Source: Betaproteobacteria bacterium MOLA814 (GTDB lineage: Bacteria > Pseudomonadota > Gammaproteobacteria > Burkholderiales > Burkholderiaceae_C). Taken from it: 64,000 nt of DNA. The notes beneath the pieces were generated by a model. It saw nothing but the letters and a program-made list of their open reading frames with translations, made no database searches and was not told the DNA's origin. Shown piece after piece: positions 42,659 to 51,643 of the stretch. The stretch spans positions 519,941 through 583,940 of the forward strand of contig AYMW01000003.1 in the NCBI GenBank assembly GCA_000496475.1, read 5' to 3'. Numbering within the stretch: the stretch's first letter is position 1; every line of letters begins with the position of its first letter. The position numbers were made by a program, and so were the translations under genes.

Positions 42659-43918
42659 GTGGCGACAGAACAACCTCCCATTGATGACGAAGCAGCTGCT
42701 GCGCTGGCAGCGGCTGAGGCCGAACAAGCAGAAGAGACGCCACCGGAGGCACCTGCTGAGCCCGAGTGCCCGAAATGCGAAGAGTGCGCTCCGTGTAAAG
42801 CCGGGGCACCTGCATGGATGGCCACGTTTGCCGACATCGCTATTTTGTTGATGGCATTTTTCGTGTTGATTTTGTCATTTGCCGAAATGAATGTGCCCAA
42901 GTTTAAACAAATCAACGGCTCACTTAAAAACTCATTCGGTGTGCAGCGCATTATTCCAGTGGTGGAGTCGCCCAAAGGCGTCAGCATCATTGCGCGCAAC
43001 TTCACACCGTCTATTACCGAGCCAACGCCGCTGAACACTGTGAAGCAAGAGTCCACAGACGAGCGAAAAATTGAGCCAGAAATCAAAACCGATGATGGCC
43101 CTGGCAGCGAACAACCCAGTGAAGCAGCCAAGGCAGCAGCCAAAGAGGTGGCAAAAGCCTTGGCGACTGAAGTGGCCTCTGGCCAGGTCGAGGTCAGCAC
43201 CGACAACGGTAAAGTTGTGGTAACTGTGAACCAGACACCCAGCGCAGCGCAGTCGGGTGCATCGGGCACCGCTGGCACACAAACGGGCGGTGCGTCAACG
43301 CGTGGCGCTAACACTGGTGGTTCTGTGGCCCAAGACACCATTGACTTGTATGCAAAAGTTGCCCAAGCACAAGCCACTGTTGACACCCAGGTTGAGGTAC
43401 GTGACACATCTGGCGCGGGTAGTTCTGCAAGCGCCGGTGGCGGCACGGGCTCGGCTGACAAGGCTCAAACCGACAACGAGTTTGCCCGCATTCGCAAAGA
43501 GTTGGCCAAAGAGATAGAGGCTGGAAAGGCCGAGGTTGAACGCGACGGAGCCAGAATCATTATTCGTCTGGCCGAGCAAGGCTCGTTCACCTCAGGCTCA
43601 GCAGACTTGCAACGTGGCTTTACGAACGTGCTCAACAGTGTTGGGAAGTCCATTGCCGACAGCCAGGGTCGTATCTTTATTGAAGGTCATACGGACAACG
43701 TGCCCGTTGTGTTCAACGACAGGTTCAAGTCCAACTGGGACTTGTCGGGTGCACGCTCAGGCGCAGTGGCCGATTACCTCACGGGCAGGGCTGGCGTACC
43801 GGAAGGGCGCATGAGCGTCAGTGGCTTTGCTGACACCCGTCCCATTGACTCCAACGACACGGCAGCTGGTCGGTCTCGCAACCGTCGCATCGAGGTCATT
43901 ATTGATGGTGGCGGCTAA
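42659..43918 (+). CDS. pomB: Stator subunit, PomB/MotB type
   Basis: 419 residues from a GTG start. An acidic N-terminus is followed by CPKCEECAPC (four Cys at 37, 40, 43, 46). Then comes the single membrane segment with the ion-binding Asp59 in WMATFADIAILLMAFFVLIL and the plug-like EMNVPKFKQINGSLKNSFGV, close to PomB. A long Ala/Gly/Thr linker (about 110-290) precedes the OmpA-like wall-binding domain (IEGHTDNVPV, SGFADTRPI, NRRIEVII). The start is 37 nt after pomA. The linker is longer than usual. Confidence 0.93.
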   Translation: MATEQPPIDDEAAAALAAAEAEQAEETPPEAPAEPECPKCEECAPCKAGAPAWMATFADIAILLMAFFVLILSFAEMNVPKFKQINGSLKNSFGVQRIIPVVESPKGVSIIARNFTPSITEPTPLNTVKQESTDERKIEPEIKTDDGPGSEQPSEAAKAAAKEVAKALATEVASGQVEVSTDNGKVVVTVNQTPSAAQSGASGTAGTQTGGASTRGANTGGSVAQDTIDLYAKVAQAQATVDTQVEVRDTSGAGSSASAGGGTGSADKAQTDNEFARIRKELAKEIEAGKAEVERDGARIIIRLAEQGSFTSGSADLQRGFTNVLNSVGKSIADSQGRIFIEGHTDNVPVVFNDRFKSNWDLSGARSGAVADYLTGRAGVPEGRMSVSGFADTRPIDSNDTAAGRSRNRRIEVIIDGGG

Positions 43919-43936
43919 CTTTAAAGATTGATTCGC

Positions 43937-44857
43937 ATGCTAGACGCCGCCGCTACCGCACTCGCCCTGCCCTACCCCAGTCTCATCAAAGCGATACGCG
44001 AGTTGCTGCTAGACCCCCATGTGCAGGTCCCTCCCAGGCAGGTTTTGAGCTTGCCCAATGGCGGCAAATTACTGGTGATGCCCGCCAGCGACCGCACGGT
44101 GGCGATGACCAAACTGATCACCTATGTGGGCGACAACCCCGCGCGCGGTCTGCCCACCATCCAAGGCAATATCGTGGTGTTTGATGCACTCACTGGTCAA
44201 CATCTGAGCACTTTACACGGCCCAACCGTCACCGCCAGACGCACTGCTGCGGTGTCCGTAGTGGCCGCTCAATTGCTGGCGACGCGCACAGATGGCCCAC
44301 TGCTGGTGGTCGGTGCTGGCGTACAGGGTCGGTCGCATCTGGAGGCCTTTCACAGCGGCCTCGGCGTCCAAGAGGTCTGGGTGGCCTCACGCAGCGCTGC
44401 CAGCGCCAACGCCTTGGTGGCCCACGCCCAATCTATGGGCATGACGGCGCGACGTGTAGACGACCCCAACGCCGCATTGGCCCACTGCCCCTTGGTTGTC
44501 AGCGCGACCAGCGCACAGGAAGTGGCTTTACACAACAACCCGCGAGACGATGCATTTGTGGCTGCTGTGGGCGCTTTCACCCCGCTGATGGTGGAGTGGT
44601 CAGCCCGGGTATGCCAGCATGTCGCCGCAAATGGTACCTTGGTCGTAGACACCAGCGATGCCGTTCATGAAGCTGGCGACTTGTTGCAAGCGCACATCGA
44701 TGTTGCAGCGCTGCCGACCTTGGCAGATGTGGTTCATCGTGAAGCCCTGAGGAGCGCACAGTCACAGGCAAGCTCGGGGCCAGTCTTCTTCAAAAGTTGC
44801 GGCTGGGGTGGCTGGGACTTGGCCGCCGCACGCTGCGTGGTGGCATCGTTGGCTTAG
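43937..44857 (+). CDS. Ornithine cyclodeaminase/mu-crystallin family reductase
   Basis: 306 residues. VKLPNGGKLLVMPA-like start (here LSLPNGGKLLVMPASD), TKLITYVGDNPARGLPTIQG, the NAD(P) loop LLVVGAGVQGRSHLEAF and SATSAQEV are family motifs. Members are ornithine cyclodeaminase, ketimine or delta1-pyrroline-2-carboxylate reductase; the length and PTIQG motif fit the reductase branch, but the substrate is not certain. It begins 18 nt after pomB on the same strand, so it is probably co-transcribed with the stator genes, an odd partner. A TTG 9 nt upstream is an alternative start. Confidence 0.83.
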   Translation: MLDAAATALALPYPSLIKAIRELLLDPHVQVPPRQVLSLPNGGKLLVMPASDRTVAMTKLITYVGDNPARGLPTIQGNIVVFDALTGQHLSTLHGPTVTARRTAAVSVVAAQLLATRTDGPLLVVGAGVQGRSHLEAFHSGLGVQEVWVASRSAASANALVAHAQSMGMTARRVDDPNAALAHCPLVVSATSAQEVALHNNPRDDAFVAAVGAFTPLMVEWSARVCQHVAANGTLVVDTSDAVHEAGDLLQAHIDVAALPTLADVVHREALRSAQSQASSGPVFFKSCGWGGWDLAAARCVVASLA

Positions 44858-44990
44858 CGTCATTGCCAGTACAAGTCAGTGCAAGTCAGTACAACTGCCA
44901 GAGCCATTAGAGCGTTAAAGACAACATCAACTCGCGCCGCCTTGACAAGGTGTACGCCTTGTTAATGGCCGCACGCGACACAGCGGGCGC

Positions 44991-46052
44991 TTACTGTGGC
45001 GCCACCTCTTTTTTAGGTGGTGCAGTCGCTGGATAAACAATCACTTGGTCGCTTTTGTTGCCAGCGCTTTGTTGCTGCAGAGCCTCTAGATAACGCTGCT
45101 TTTGCAACGTAATGAGGGCTTGGACATCGCGTTTGAGCGGCTCCACCTGGCCCACTGCGCCTTTGAGCGATTTGACCTCAGTGCCCAAAGATGCCAACGC
45201 ACCAGCTTGGCGCTTGAGTTGCCCATCCAGTTCGCCGACCTGCTTGACGAGCGACTGGTTACCCGCTTCAATCGACTTGGCGGCTTCTTTGGGCAAATTG
45301 GCGACCAGTGCGTTGGACTCGACCAATGCGGTTTTTACGCTCTCTTCTAACTGCGTTTGTGCTTGCAACAACGCCGCGTTTTGCTCTCCGGATTGAGCCA
45401 ACGAACGGGTCATGGCATTGATACCCTCAATACCCGCATTCAACTCAACCACCCGTTTGCCGACGGCCAACAGCATATTGTCAGCTTGGTCCATACGACT
45501 TTGCAACGATGCCGACATTGCAAAAAAAACACCCGTGGCGACCAATAACAAGCTGGCACTTACACCCAGCACTATTTTGCTGGTCAGTGCGGCTTTCACC
45601 AACGCACCGTCAACCAATTGTGTGGCAGCGCGTAGTTCCTCAGCCAACCCTGTTGCCACCGTGGCCGAGCGTGCAGCGACGTCTGCGGAGTCAAGCACGA
45701 CGGCGCTCAGTGCGTCAAGGTGGTCTTGTACCTCTCGGGTTAAGCCCACACTTAATGTTTCTTCTGGCTCAAGCTCATTCGCCTCGTCTATCACTTCTTG
45801 CTCGTCAATGATTGGGTTTCTTTTGCGCTGGACGTGCGCGACATCGCCTGGGTCGAGGCCTTGGTTGTCATCCAGCTCGGCTTCCACTGGCGGTGCTTTG
45901 TTAAACACCGCATCGCCACCGACGTCATCAGGCGTGGTGGCAGCGGCCTGCGCAATTAAGTTCTCAGCGCCCGCCAGGTCAGAGGCCTCTGATTCCGGCA
46001 CGGTTGGCTGTGCTTCAAAACCTTGGCTTGCTTGCTTGTCGTCATCGCTCAT
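44991..46052 (-). CDS. Membrane-anchored coiled-coil protein, unknown
   Basis: 353 residues, not recognised. An acidic N-terminal half (about 1-155) is followed by one membrane segment at about 160-180 (VLGVSASLLLVATGVFFAMS) and a helical, coiled-coil-like second half (190-330) rich in Ala/Gln/Leu/Glu with little Pro. Probable topology: N-terminus in the cytoplasm, coiled coil in the periplasm. Last gene of the fliK-to-flhB operon; its start overlaps the stop of the preceding 153-residue gene by 4 nt. Confidence 0.75.
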   Translation of the reverse strand: MSDDDKQASQGFEAQPTVPESEASDLAGAENLIAQAAATTPDDVGGDAVFNKAPPVEAELDDNQGLDPGDVAHVQRKRNPIIDEQEVIDEANELEPEETLSVGLTREVQDHLDALSAVVLDSADVAARSATVATGLAEELRAATQLVDGALVKAALTSKIVLGVSASLLLVATGVFFAMSASLQSRMDQADNMLLAVGKRVVELNAGIEGINAMTRSLAQSGEQNAALLQAQTQLEESVKTALVESNALVANLPKEAAKSIEAGNQSLVKQVGELDGQLKRQAGALASLGTEVKSLKGAVGQVEPLKRDVQALITLQKQRYLEALQQQSAGNKSDQVIVYPATAPPKKEVAPQ

Positions 46053-46510
46053 GGTGTCTTTCTCCTAGCCAGCGTGGCCTTGATACGGTGTTGTGCGTTC
46101 AGCGACGAGTCGCTGGGTAATGCGTGTTGTCGATCAAGGGGTTTGATCTGCACTTTTAATTGTTTGTTGACCTCTTGAAGTCGCGCTAACCGCGCCTTGA
46201 AGTCCATACGTTGGGTTGATGGCCCGCCGCTTGGCGGCGCCAATGCTGAGGTCTCAAGCAATGTGGCCTTCGCTATGGCGGCTAGCACTGCAGGCGGTGG
46301 CGCACTGACTCTTAACAGCGCCGATGGGCGAACCACCATGGGCCCCGCACCGGGTGGCTTTACCGCCGGCACGGCTGTCTTTGCACCCCCTACATCACGC
46401 GCCATACCGTCGGGCGCTTTGCCTGTTGCGCGAGCCGCAGCCTTGCCAGTGCCGTCTAAGCTCACTGTGTGTGGTGATCGACTTGCAATAATTGGGGGTT
46501 TTGTTGCCAT
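46049..46510 (-). CDS. Pro/Ala-rich basic protein, unknown
   Basis: 153 residues, not recognised. The first 95 residues are low-complexity Pro/Ala/Gly/Lys without hydrophobic segments. The last 55 are helical and basic (MDFKARLARLQEVNKQLKVQ, then AQHRIKATLARRKTP). It lies between the SPOR protein and the coiled-coil membrane protein with overlapping or very short spacing, so the three probably work together. Confidence 0.65.
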   Translation of the reverse strand: MATKPPIIASRSPHTVSLDGTGKAAARATGKAPDGMARDVGGAKTAVPAVKPPGAGPMVVRPSALLRVSAPPPAVLAAIAKATLLETSALAPPSGGPSTQRMDFKARLARLQEVNKQLKVQIKPLDRQHALPSDSSLNAQHRIKATLARRKTP

Positions 46511-46536
46511 GTTCAGTGGACGCGTTCTTGGACTAG

Positions 46537-48201
46537 TTAAGGGGTAACCATGTCGGCACGAACAGATCTAGCCGAACGAACCCAATGCTCTTTGATAGAG
46601 TCGGCAGAAGTTGCAAAAGCTTGTGCGCTTAGCCTGTTGACGAATGGCCCTTTCAACACGACAACGTGGCGCTCCTTGTTGCTGCGCTTCAACACGGCCA
46701 CCGGGTACAGGCCTGTCAGTTGCGGTCTACCGGCTATCCATTGGCGGGCTTTCGCCTCGTTGCCAACCGATACATACTGAATCACCCACGCCCCCGGGGG
46801 AAGGCCTTGCACCCAAGCATTGCCGTCGGGCAACTTGGTATCTGCCACAACTTGAATAGCAGCCGCGGCCGCAGGTGTGGTCCCGAGCGTTGGCTCATCT
46901 GTAACGTCTAGCGAGGCGTTGGGACCCAACGGCTCAAGCGGCTGAGTCGGCGTTTCTGGCAATACCGGCGCGGCTAACAGCCTAGATGACACCGCCTGTG
47001 CAGCGTCAGGTTGCAAGCTTTGCAACACACGCTCAATTTGTAAATCTGTACGCACACCATCCCACACCGGGTCAAGCGTCAACAGGGGTGACGGTACTGC
47101 AGACTCAGTTTCAGAACTACTTACACCTGGTTGCTCTTGTGTATCGGCTTTAAGCGCCCCGGCTATGCGAGCGGTGACTGCTTGTATGTCTGGCGCAGGC
47201 TGCGCCACCAGCGCTGGGGCCTGTGGGTCAGCGCCTTGAGCCATAAGTTGGTTGGCGTCAATTTCAGATGGTGTGGCATCAAGCGTGGGCTCGGGCTCGG
47301 GCGCATCCGCAGCGCCGACTGAAGCGTCAATTTTTTGTAGCCATGCTTGCATAGCCTGTGTAGATGCATCGCGGTATTTAGAAGACAGCGTCAACACGGC
47401 AGCCACCGACAGCAGCAGCACTGTGGCGCCGCCCAGCAGCCACCATTTGACGCTGCCCCCGCGCCGTGGCTGGTCCGTATCGTCTGCATTGTTGCCACCA
47501 GGCTGGCTGTGCTGGGCCACTGCGTCCAGCAGTGCTTGCTCAGCCACGGGGTCGCGCTTTGCCAAATCCAAGTCGGCGTTACCGTCCAAACCTAACTCGT
47601 CGTGGTGGCCTATCAAGCCCAGTCGCTCTAGCAATGCCGTGGCAGGATGCTCCAAGCCCGCCAGCGTGGACTTGCTTAAAAACACCTGCCCGGCGTCGGC
47701 GTCTAAAGCCTCTACGGTCCAGCGCGACATGCGTTTGCCAAATGCGGACAGGTCTTTTTCCAACTTGCTGGTGGTGTTGACCAGCAGCACCACACGCACA
47801 TTGGCACCGGGAAAATCGTTGACCAATCTGGCCAATAACTCTAGCTGTGAGGTCTGTACGGAGCGCGCATCGTGCAACACCAAAATTCGCGCGGGCAAAC
47901 TAGGTCCTTGCGTAGAGACCGCGTCGTCTAGCGACATGGGCGCCAACACATCGTTGAAGCGCTTTATAAGCGCTTCAGAGCTGCTGGGAAAGTACACCTC
48001 AACATGCACGCCTTCATGGCGACGCAGTTGTTGCACCAAAATTTTGCCGTAATGTTCCAGCAACACATCGCTGTCACTGGCCAGCATCAGACTTTGGCGC
48101 TTGCCCAGCAATGCGCCAAAGGCCAAGGCCATGCGGTCGCGGTCGGCATCGCGTAAGAATAAGTCGTCGTCGCCGAATTGAGGGCTTACTGAGTCTGTCA
48201 T
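46537..48201 (-). CDS. DamX-like SPOR-domain membrane protein
   Basis: 554 residues. Residues about 20-215 resemble the N-terminal ATPase-like part of DamX/ExeA proteins (ILVLHDARSVQTSQLELLAR, VVLLVNTTSKLE) but have no Walker A motif. One membrane segment at 253-272 follows, then an acidic Pro/Ala linker, then a C-terminal SPOR domain at about 470-550 (GAWVIQYVSVGNEAKARQWI, HVVVLKGPFVNRLSAQAFA). SPOR domains bind septal or denuded peptidoglycan. Position right after flhB suggests a role in siting the flagellum at the new pole (inference). Confidence 0.78.
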   Translation of the reverse strand: MTDSVSPQFGDDDLFLRDADRDRMALAFGALLGKRQSLMLASDSDVLLEHYGKILVQQLRRHEGVHVEVYFPSSSEALIKRFNDVLAPMSLDDAVSTQGPSLPARILVLHDARSVQTSQLELLARLVNDFPGANVRVVLLVNTTSKLEKDLSAFGKRMSRWTVEALDADAGQVFLSKSTLAGLEHPATALLERLGLIGHHDELGLDGNADLDLAKRDPVAEQALLDAVAQHSQPGGNNADDTDQPRRGGSVKWWLLGGATVLLLSVAAVLTLSSKYRDASTQAMQAWLQKIDASVGAADAPEPEPTLDATPSEIDANQLMAQGADPQAPALVAQPAPDIQAVTARIAGALKADTQEQPGVSSSETESAVPSPLLTLDPVWDGVRTDLQIERVLQSLQPDAAQAVSSRLLAAPVLPETPTQPLEPLGPNASLDVTDEPTLGTTPAAAAAIQVVADTKLPDGNAWVQGLPPGAWVIQYVSVGNEAKARQWIAGRPQLTGLYPVAVLKRSNKERHVVVLKGPFVNRLSAQAFATSADSIKEHWVRSARSVRADMVTP

Positions 48202-48251
48202 ATGTGCATGCTGGCTGGTTTTTAACAGTCAGCGTTTGTGAGGTGTCTGTG

Positions 48252-49394
48252 TCATTGCAATTTACCCGATGCGTCGAAGGCCATGCCACTCGGTACAACT
48301 GGCTTGGGTTTTTGCATGCCCTGCTGTCCCGGACGAATGCTGTCTAAGCTAAAGACGTAAGCAATCACTTGCGCAACCGCCACATACAAGTCCTCAGGCA
48401 CAGTTTGGTCGATCTCGGTGGTAAAAAACAGTGCCCTGGCCAAAGGTGGCGCTTCAAATATGTACACGCCATGGGCCTTGGCTTCTTCGCGAATACCAGC
48501 GGCCATTAGGTCAGCGCCCTTGGCAACCACCGTTGGCGCACCATCGCCCGTTGGGTCGTAAGACAGGGCCACAGCGAAGTGCTCTGGGTTGGTAATGACC
48601 ACATCGGCGTCCTTCACATTTTGCATCATGCGTTGGTCAGACATTTCACGCTGCCGCCTGCGGATTTGAGCCTTCACTTCAGGGCGGCCTTCTATGTCTT
48701 TGTACTCGTCCTTGACCTCTTGCTTGGTCATTTTCATGCGCTTGTTGAATTCGTACTTTTGCCATGGCACATCAATGGCGGCGATGACCACCAGCGACAA
48801 CGTCACAAACAGCGCAGACTTGGCGATTAAATCGCCAGCGCTTTGCAGGGCCGGCTCTAGCGGCATACGGCCAATTTGGACCAACGACTCAAGGTTGAGG
48901 TTGATCATCAGGATCAGAACACCAGTGACCAGCGAAAACTTCAGCACAGCCTTGACCAGCTCTACCAAGGCCTTGGTACCAAACATCCGTTTGAAACCTT
49001 CAAGGGGATTGATTTTGCTAGCCTTTGGCGCAATGGACTTGAGTGAAAACAGGTAACCACCTGTCGCGCCCGAAGCCAAAATAGCCAGCACAATGGTGGC
49101 GATAAACACGGGAATGACCACGATAAATGCATTGATGGCCTGTGTGCCAAACGTGAGTGGCAACAAATCAGGCGACAACAGTGTTGTGCGGTCAAACATG
49201 AAGCCCGCTTTAAACACCCCTATTAATTTGGTAATGAGCGCGCCACCGGTCAACACCATGAGGGCCACAGCGCCGATCATAACGGTGGCGCCTGGCATCT
49301 CTGTGGAGCGCGCAACTTGGCCATCGTCGCGCGCTTTTTGAAGTTTGCGCGCGGTGGGCTCTTCCGTTTTTTCTGCGCCGGTGTCTTCAGACAT
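48252..49394 (-). CDS. flhB: Flagellar export switch protein FlhB
   Basis: Export-gate protein with substrate-specificity switch, 380 residues. Four membrane segments in residues 35-215, then the cytoplasmic domain with the self-cleavage motif NPEH at 269-272 (NPTH in enterics) and HFAVALSYDP after it. N-terminal TEEPTARKLQKARDDGQVAR is conserved. The C-terminal tail after residue 355 is extra and Pro/Lys-rich. It follows fliR by 14 nt. Confidence 0.97.
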   Translation of the reverse strand: MSEDTGAEKTEEPTARKLQKARDDGQVARSTEMPGATVMIGAVALMVLTGGALITKLIGVFKAGFMFDRTTLLSPDLLPLTFGTQAINAFIVVIPVFIATIVLAILASGATGGYLFSLKSIAPKASKINPLEGFKRMFGTKALVELVKAVLKFSLVTGVLILMINLNLESLVQIGRMPLEPALQSAGDLIAKSALFVTLSLVVIAAIDVPWQKYEFNKRMKMTKQEVKDEYKDIEGRPEVKAQIRRRQREMSDQRMMQNVKDADVVITNPEHFAVALSYDPTGDGAPTVVAKGADLMAAGIREEAKAHGVYIFEAPPLARALFFTTEIDQTVPEDLYVAVAQVIAYVFSLDSIRPGQQGMQKPKPVVPSGMAFDASGKLQ

Positions 49395-49408
49395 GCATTA
49401 CCTTTGTT

Positions 49409-50179
49409 CTAACCGGGTCCAGCCCAGTCGCGCAACATGACAAACGACTGCATCCACAGCCACTCCATGCGCCCGCCTATGCTGCCCATTGACAACACGA
49501 GAATAATCAATCCAGCCAACACCATGGCGGGAAAGCCGACTGCAAAAATATTCAAGCTTGGTGCGGCCTTGGTGACGACACCCAAACCTACGTTGATGAA
49601 CAACAGGGTCACCATGACGGGCAAGGCCATCAGGACAGCGCCCACAAACATCATAGAGCTCCAAGTGACCATCCTGCCCCAGTGATTTTGATCCAACAAG
49701 CTTTCACCTATGGGCAACACGTGAAAACTTTCAAGCACCAGCCCCATCAAAATAGCATGCCCACCGCTGCCGACAAAGATAAGCGTTGACATGATGAGTA
49801 GCAGCTGGGCTATGACTGGGACGTTACCAACGTTGGGGTCCATCATGTTCGCCATGGACAAACCCATTGAGGCCGAGATGCTTTGACCCGCCACCACCAT
49901 GGCCGCCACCACAATTTGCAGCACCAAACCCATAGAAGCGCCAATGAATATTTGGTTGAACACTTCCAGCAAACCAGCACCAGACACTGGGTCTAAGGTG
50001 GGCCAGTCGTGCAAGGGATAAATCATCCATGTGAGCGTCAGACCCAACAAGACACGGATGCGAACATTGACCGCATTTTGTGAAAACAAGGGCGCTGTCA
50101 TCAGCAACGCTGAAACCCGCAGCATAGGCCACAGAAAACTGTAAAAACGCTCAATGATGTCGGCGGCGAGTAGGTTCAC
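49409..50179 (-). CDS. fliR: Flagellar export gate protein FliR
   Basis: Polytopic membrane protein, 256 residues, with six predicted hydrophobic segments. RVSALLMTAPLFSQNAVNVR, VFNQIFIGASMGLVLQIVVA and AGQSISASMGLSMANMMDP are FliR motifs. FliP, FliQ and FliR form the export pore. Short gap to fliQ. Confidence 0.96.
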   Translation of the reverse strand: MNLLAADIIERFYSFLWPMLRVSALLMTAPLFSQNAVNVRIRVLLGLTLTWMIYPLHDWPTLDPVSGAGLLEVFNQIFIGASMGLVLQIVVAAMVVAGQSISASMGLSMANMMDPNVGNVPVIAQLLLIMSTLIFVGSGGHAILMGLVLESFHVLPIGESLLDQNHWGRMVTWSSMMFVGAVLMALPVMVTLLFINVGLGVVTKAAPSLNIFAVGFPAMVLAGLIILVLSMGSIGGRMEWLWMQSFVMLRDWAGPG

Positions 50180-50200
50180 AACAACTGGGGCTGCTGGCGA

Positions 50201-50470
50201 TTACAGAAACAGCGTTGGAATACGCTGGAAAATAACCCGGGTAAATTCCACCAAGGTATTGATCTGCCAGCCGCCAAACAAGGCCATGGCCAAGCCAAGC
50301 GCCACCAATTTTGGAATAAAGCTCAGCGTCATTTCGTTGATAGACGTGGCTGCTTGCAAAATACCAATGATCAAGCCCACACCCAACGCTGTCCCCAGCA
50401 GCGGCGCTGAGATCAACGCAGTCATCCACAACGCATAGCGCCCTAAGTCAACAACAGTTGCGGTATCCAT
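50201..50470 (-). CDS. fliQ: Flagellar export gate protein FliQ
   Basis: 89 residues with two membrane segments (WMTALISAPLLGTALGVGLI and LVALGLAMALFGGWQINTLV). GILQAATSINEMTLSFIPKL between them is the family core. Between fliP and fliR as usual. Confidence 0.96.
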   Translation of the reverse strand: MDTATVVDLGRYALWMTALISAPLLGTALGVGLIIGILQAATSINEMTLSFIPKLVALGLAMALFGGWQINTLVEFTRVIFQRIPTLFL

Positions 50471-50510
50471 ATACGTAAACCTTAAACAGTATGTGCCAGC
50501 GGCGCCACGC

Positions 50511-51308
50511 CTAAGGCATCGCGAAACTAGAAGCCAACGAACCCATGATGAGTGACCAGCCGTCTACCAGCACAAACAGCATGAGCTTGAACGGCATGGA
50601 AATCATCATTGGCGACAACATCATCATGCCCATGGACATCAGGACGCTGGCCACAATGAGATCAATCACGACAAATGGGATGTAGATTAAAAAGCCAATG
50701 GTGAAGGCGCTTTTCAACTCTGAGGTGATGAAGGCGGGCACCAGCGTCGTAAATGGCACATCGGCAGGCGAAGTGAATGTCGTATTGCGCGCAATGTCCA
50801 TGAACATGGCAATGTCGTCCTCACGTGTTTGATTGAGCATAAAGCCACGTATGGGCGCTTCAGCGGCGGCCAAGGCCACATCAAATGAGGCTTTACCGTC
50901 CATGTAGGGCAACAAGGCGTTGCTGTACACCTCATTGAGCACCGGCTGCATGATGAACAGCGTTAAAAACATGGCCAGCCCCACCAGCACCAAGTTGGGT
51001 GGGGTTTGACCAGTGCCCAAAGCTTGACGCAGCAGCGACATGACAATGATGACGCGCACAAACGAGGTCATCATCAGCAGCAGCGATGGCAACAACGTCA
51101 GCGTTGTCATCAGGGCCAACAGCTGCAGCGTGAGGCTGTATTGCGAGCCGCCAGATGCGTTGGTCACATTGACCAGGGGAATGCCTACACCTCCAACTTG
51201 GGCCTGTGCGTGCGCCAATGACGGCATGACCGCAATAGACAGTGCGCCCAACATGGCCAAGCCGACCACGAGCCAGGCGCGCTGGCGAGAATACAAGCTT
51301 GGGTTCAT
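50511..51308 (-). CDS. fliP: Flagellar export gate protein FliP
   Basis: 265 residues. Signal peptide at about 1-34, then LLALMTTLTLLPSLLLMMTS, RVIIVMSLLRQALGTGQTPP and the final LMSMGMMMLSPMMISMPFKL, all conserved in FliP. Overlaps the upstream fliO by 4 nt. Confidence 0.97.
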   Translation of the reverse strand: MNPSLYSRQRAWLVVGLAMLGALSIAVMPSLAHAQAQVGGVGIPLVNVTNASGGSQYSLTLQLLALMTTLTLLPSLLLMMTSFVRVIIVMSLLRQALGTGQTPPNLVLVGLAMFLTLFIMQPVLNEVYSNALLPYMDGKASFDVALAAAEAPIRGFMLNQTREDDIAMFMDIARNTTFTSPADVPFTTLVPAFITSELKSAFTIGFLIYIPFVVIDLIVASVLMSMGMMMLSPMMISMPFKLMLFVLVDGWSLIMGSLASSFAMP

Positions 51309-51637
51309 GACGCGTTGTCTTTCAATTCTGCAAGTGTTTGAGCAAAATCGGTTTGCCCTGGGTTGGCTGCGGGGTGCTGAACATGGCTTAAAGCTGTCAT
51401 GCCTTGTGGACTGACACCCACCACGATTTCTTGGTCACGCACGCGCACCAGCAGAATTTTTTGACGCGCGCCAATGGAGACGCTGTCAATGACTTGCAGC
51501 TGGGCATCTTTGCGACCGAATGCTTTGCTGTGTTGCATGCGGCGCAGGCCCCACAACACCAGGCCTAGCAGGCCTAACACCAACGCAAAACTGGCTACAA
51601 ATTGTAGCCAGTCACCCATAGATACAGTTGGTGTCAT
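51305..51637 (-). CDS. fliO: Flagellar export protein FliO
   Basis: 110 residues. One N-terminal membrane segment (WLQFVASFALVLGLLGLVLW) and a cytoplasmic domain with LQVIDSVSIGARQKILLVRV, the FliO core. FliO helps FliP ring assembly. Between fliN (6-nt gap) and fliP (4-nt overlap). Confidence 0.92.
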   Translation of the reverse strand: MTPTVSMGDWLQFVASFALVLGLLGLVLWGLRRMQHSKAFGRKDAQLQVIDSVSIGARQKILLVRVRDQEIVVGVSPQGMTALSHVQHPAANPGQTDFAQTLAELKDNAS

Positions 51638-51643
51638 AGCGTT

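Noticed and set aside
44868-44897. Three imperfect 10-bp direct repeats (AGTACAAGTC type) after the reductase gene
   Set aside because: Very short and imperfect, with no structure or gene attached; probably slippage.
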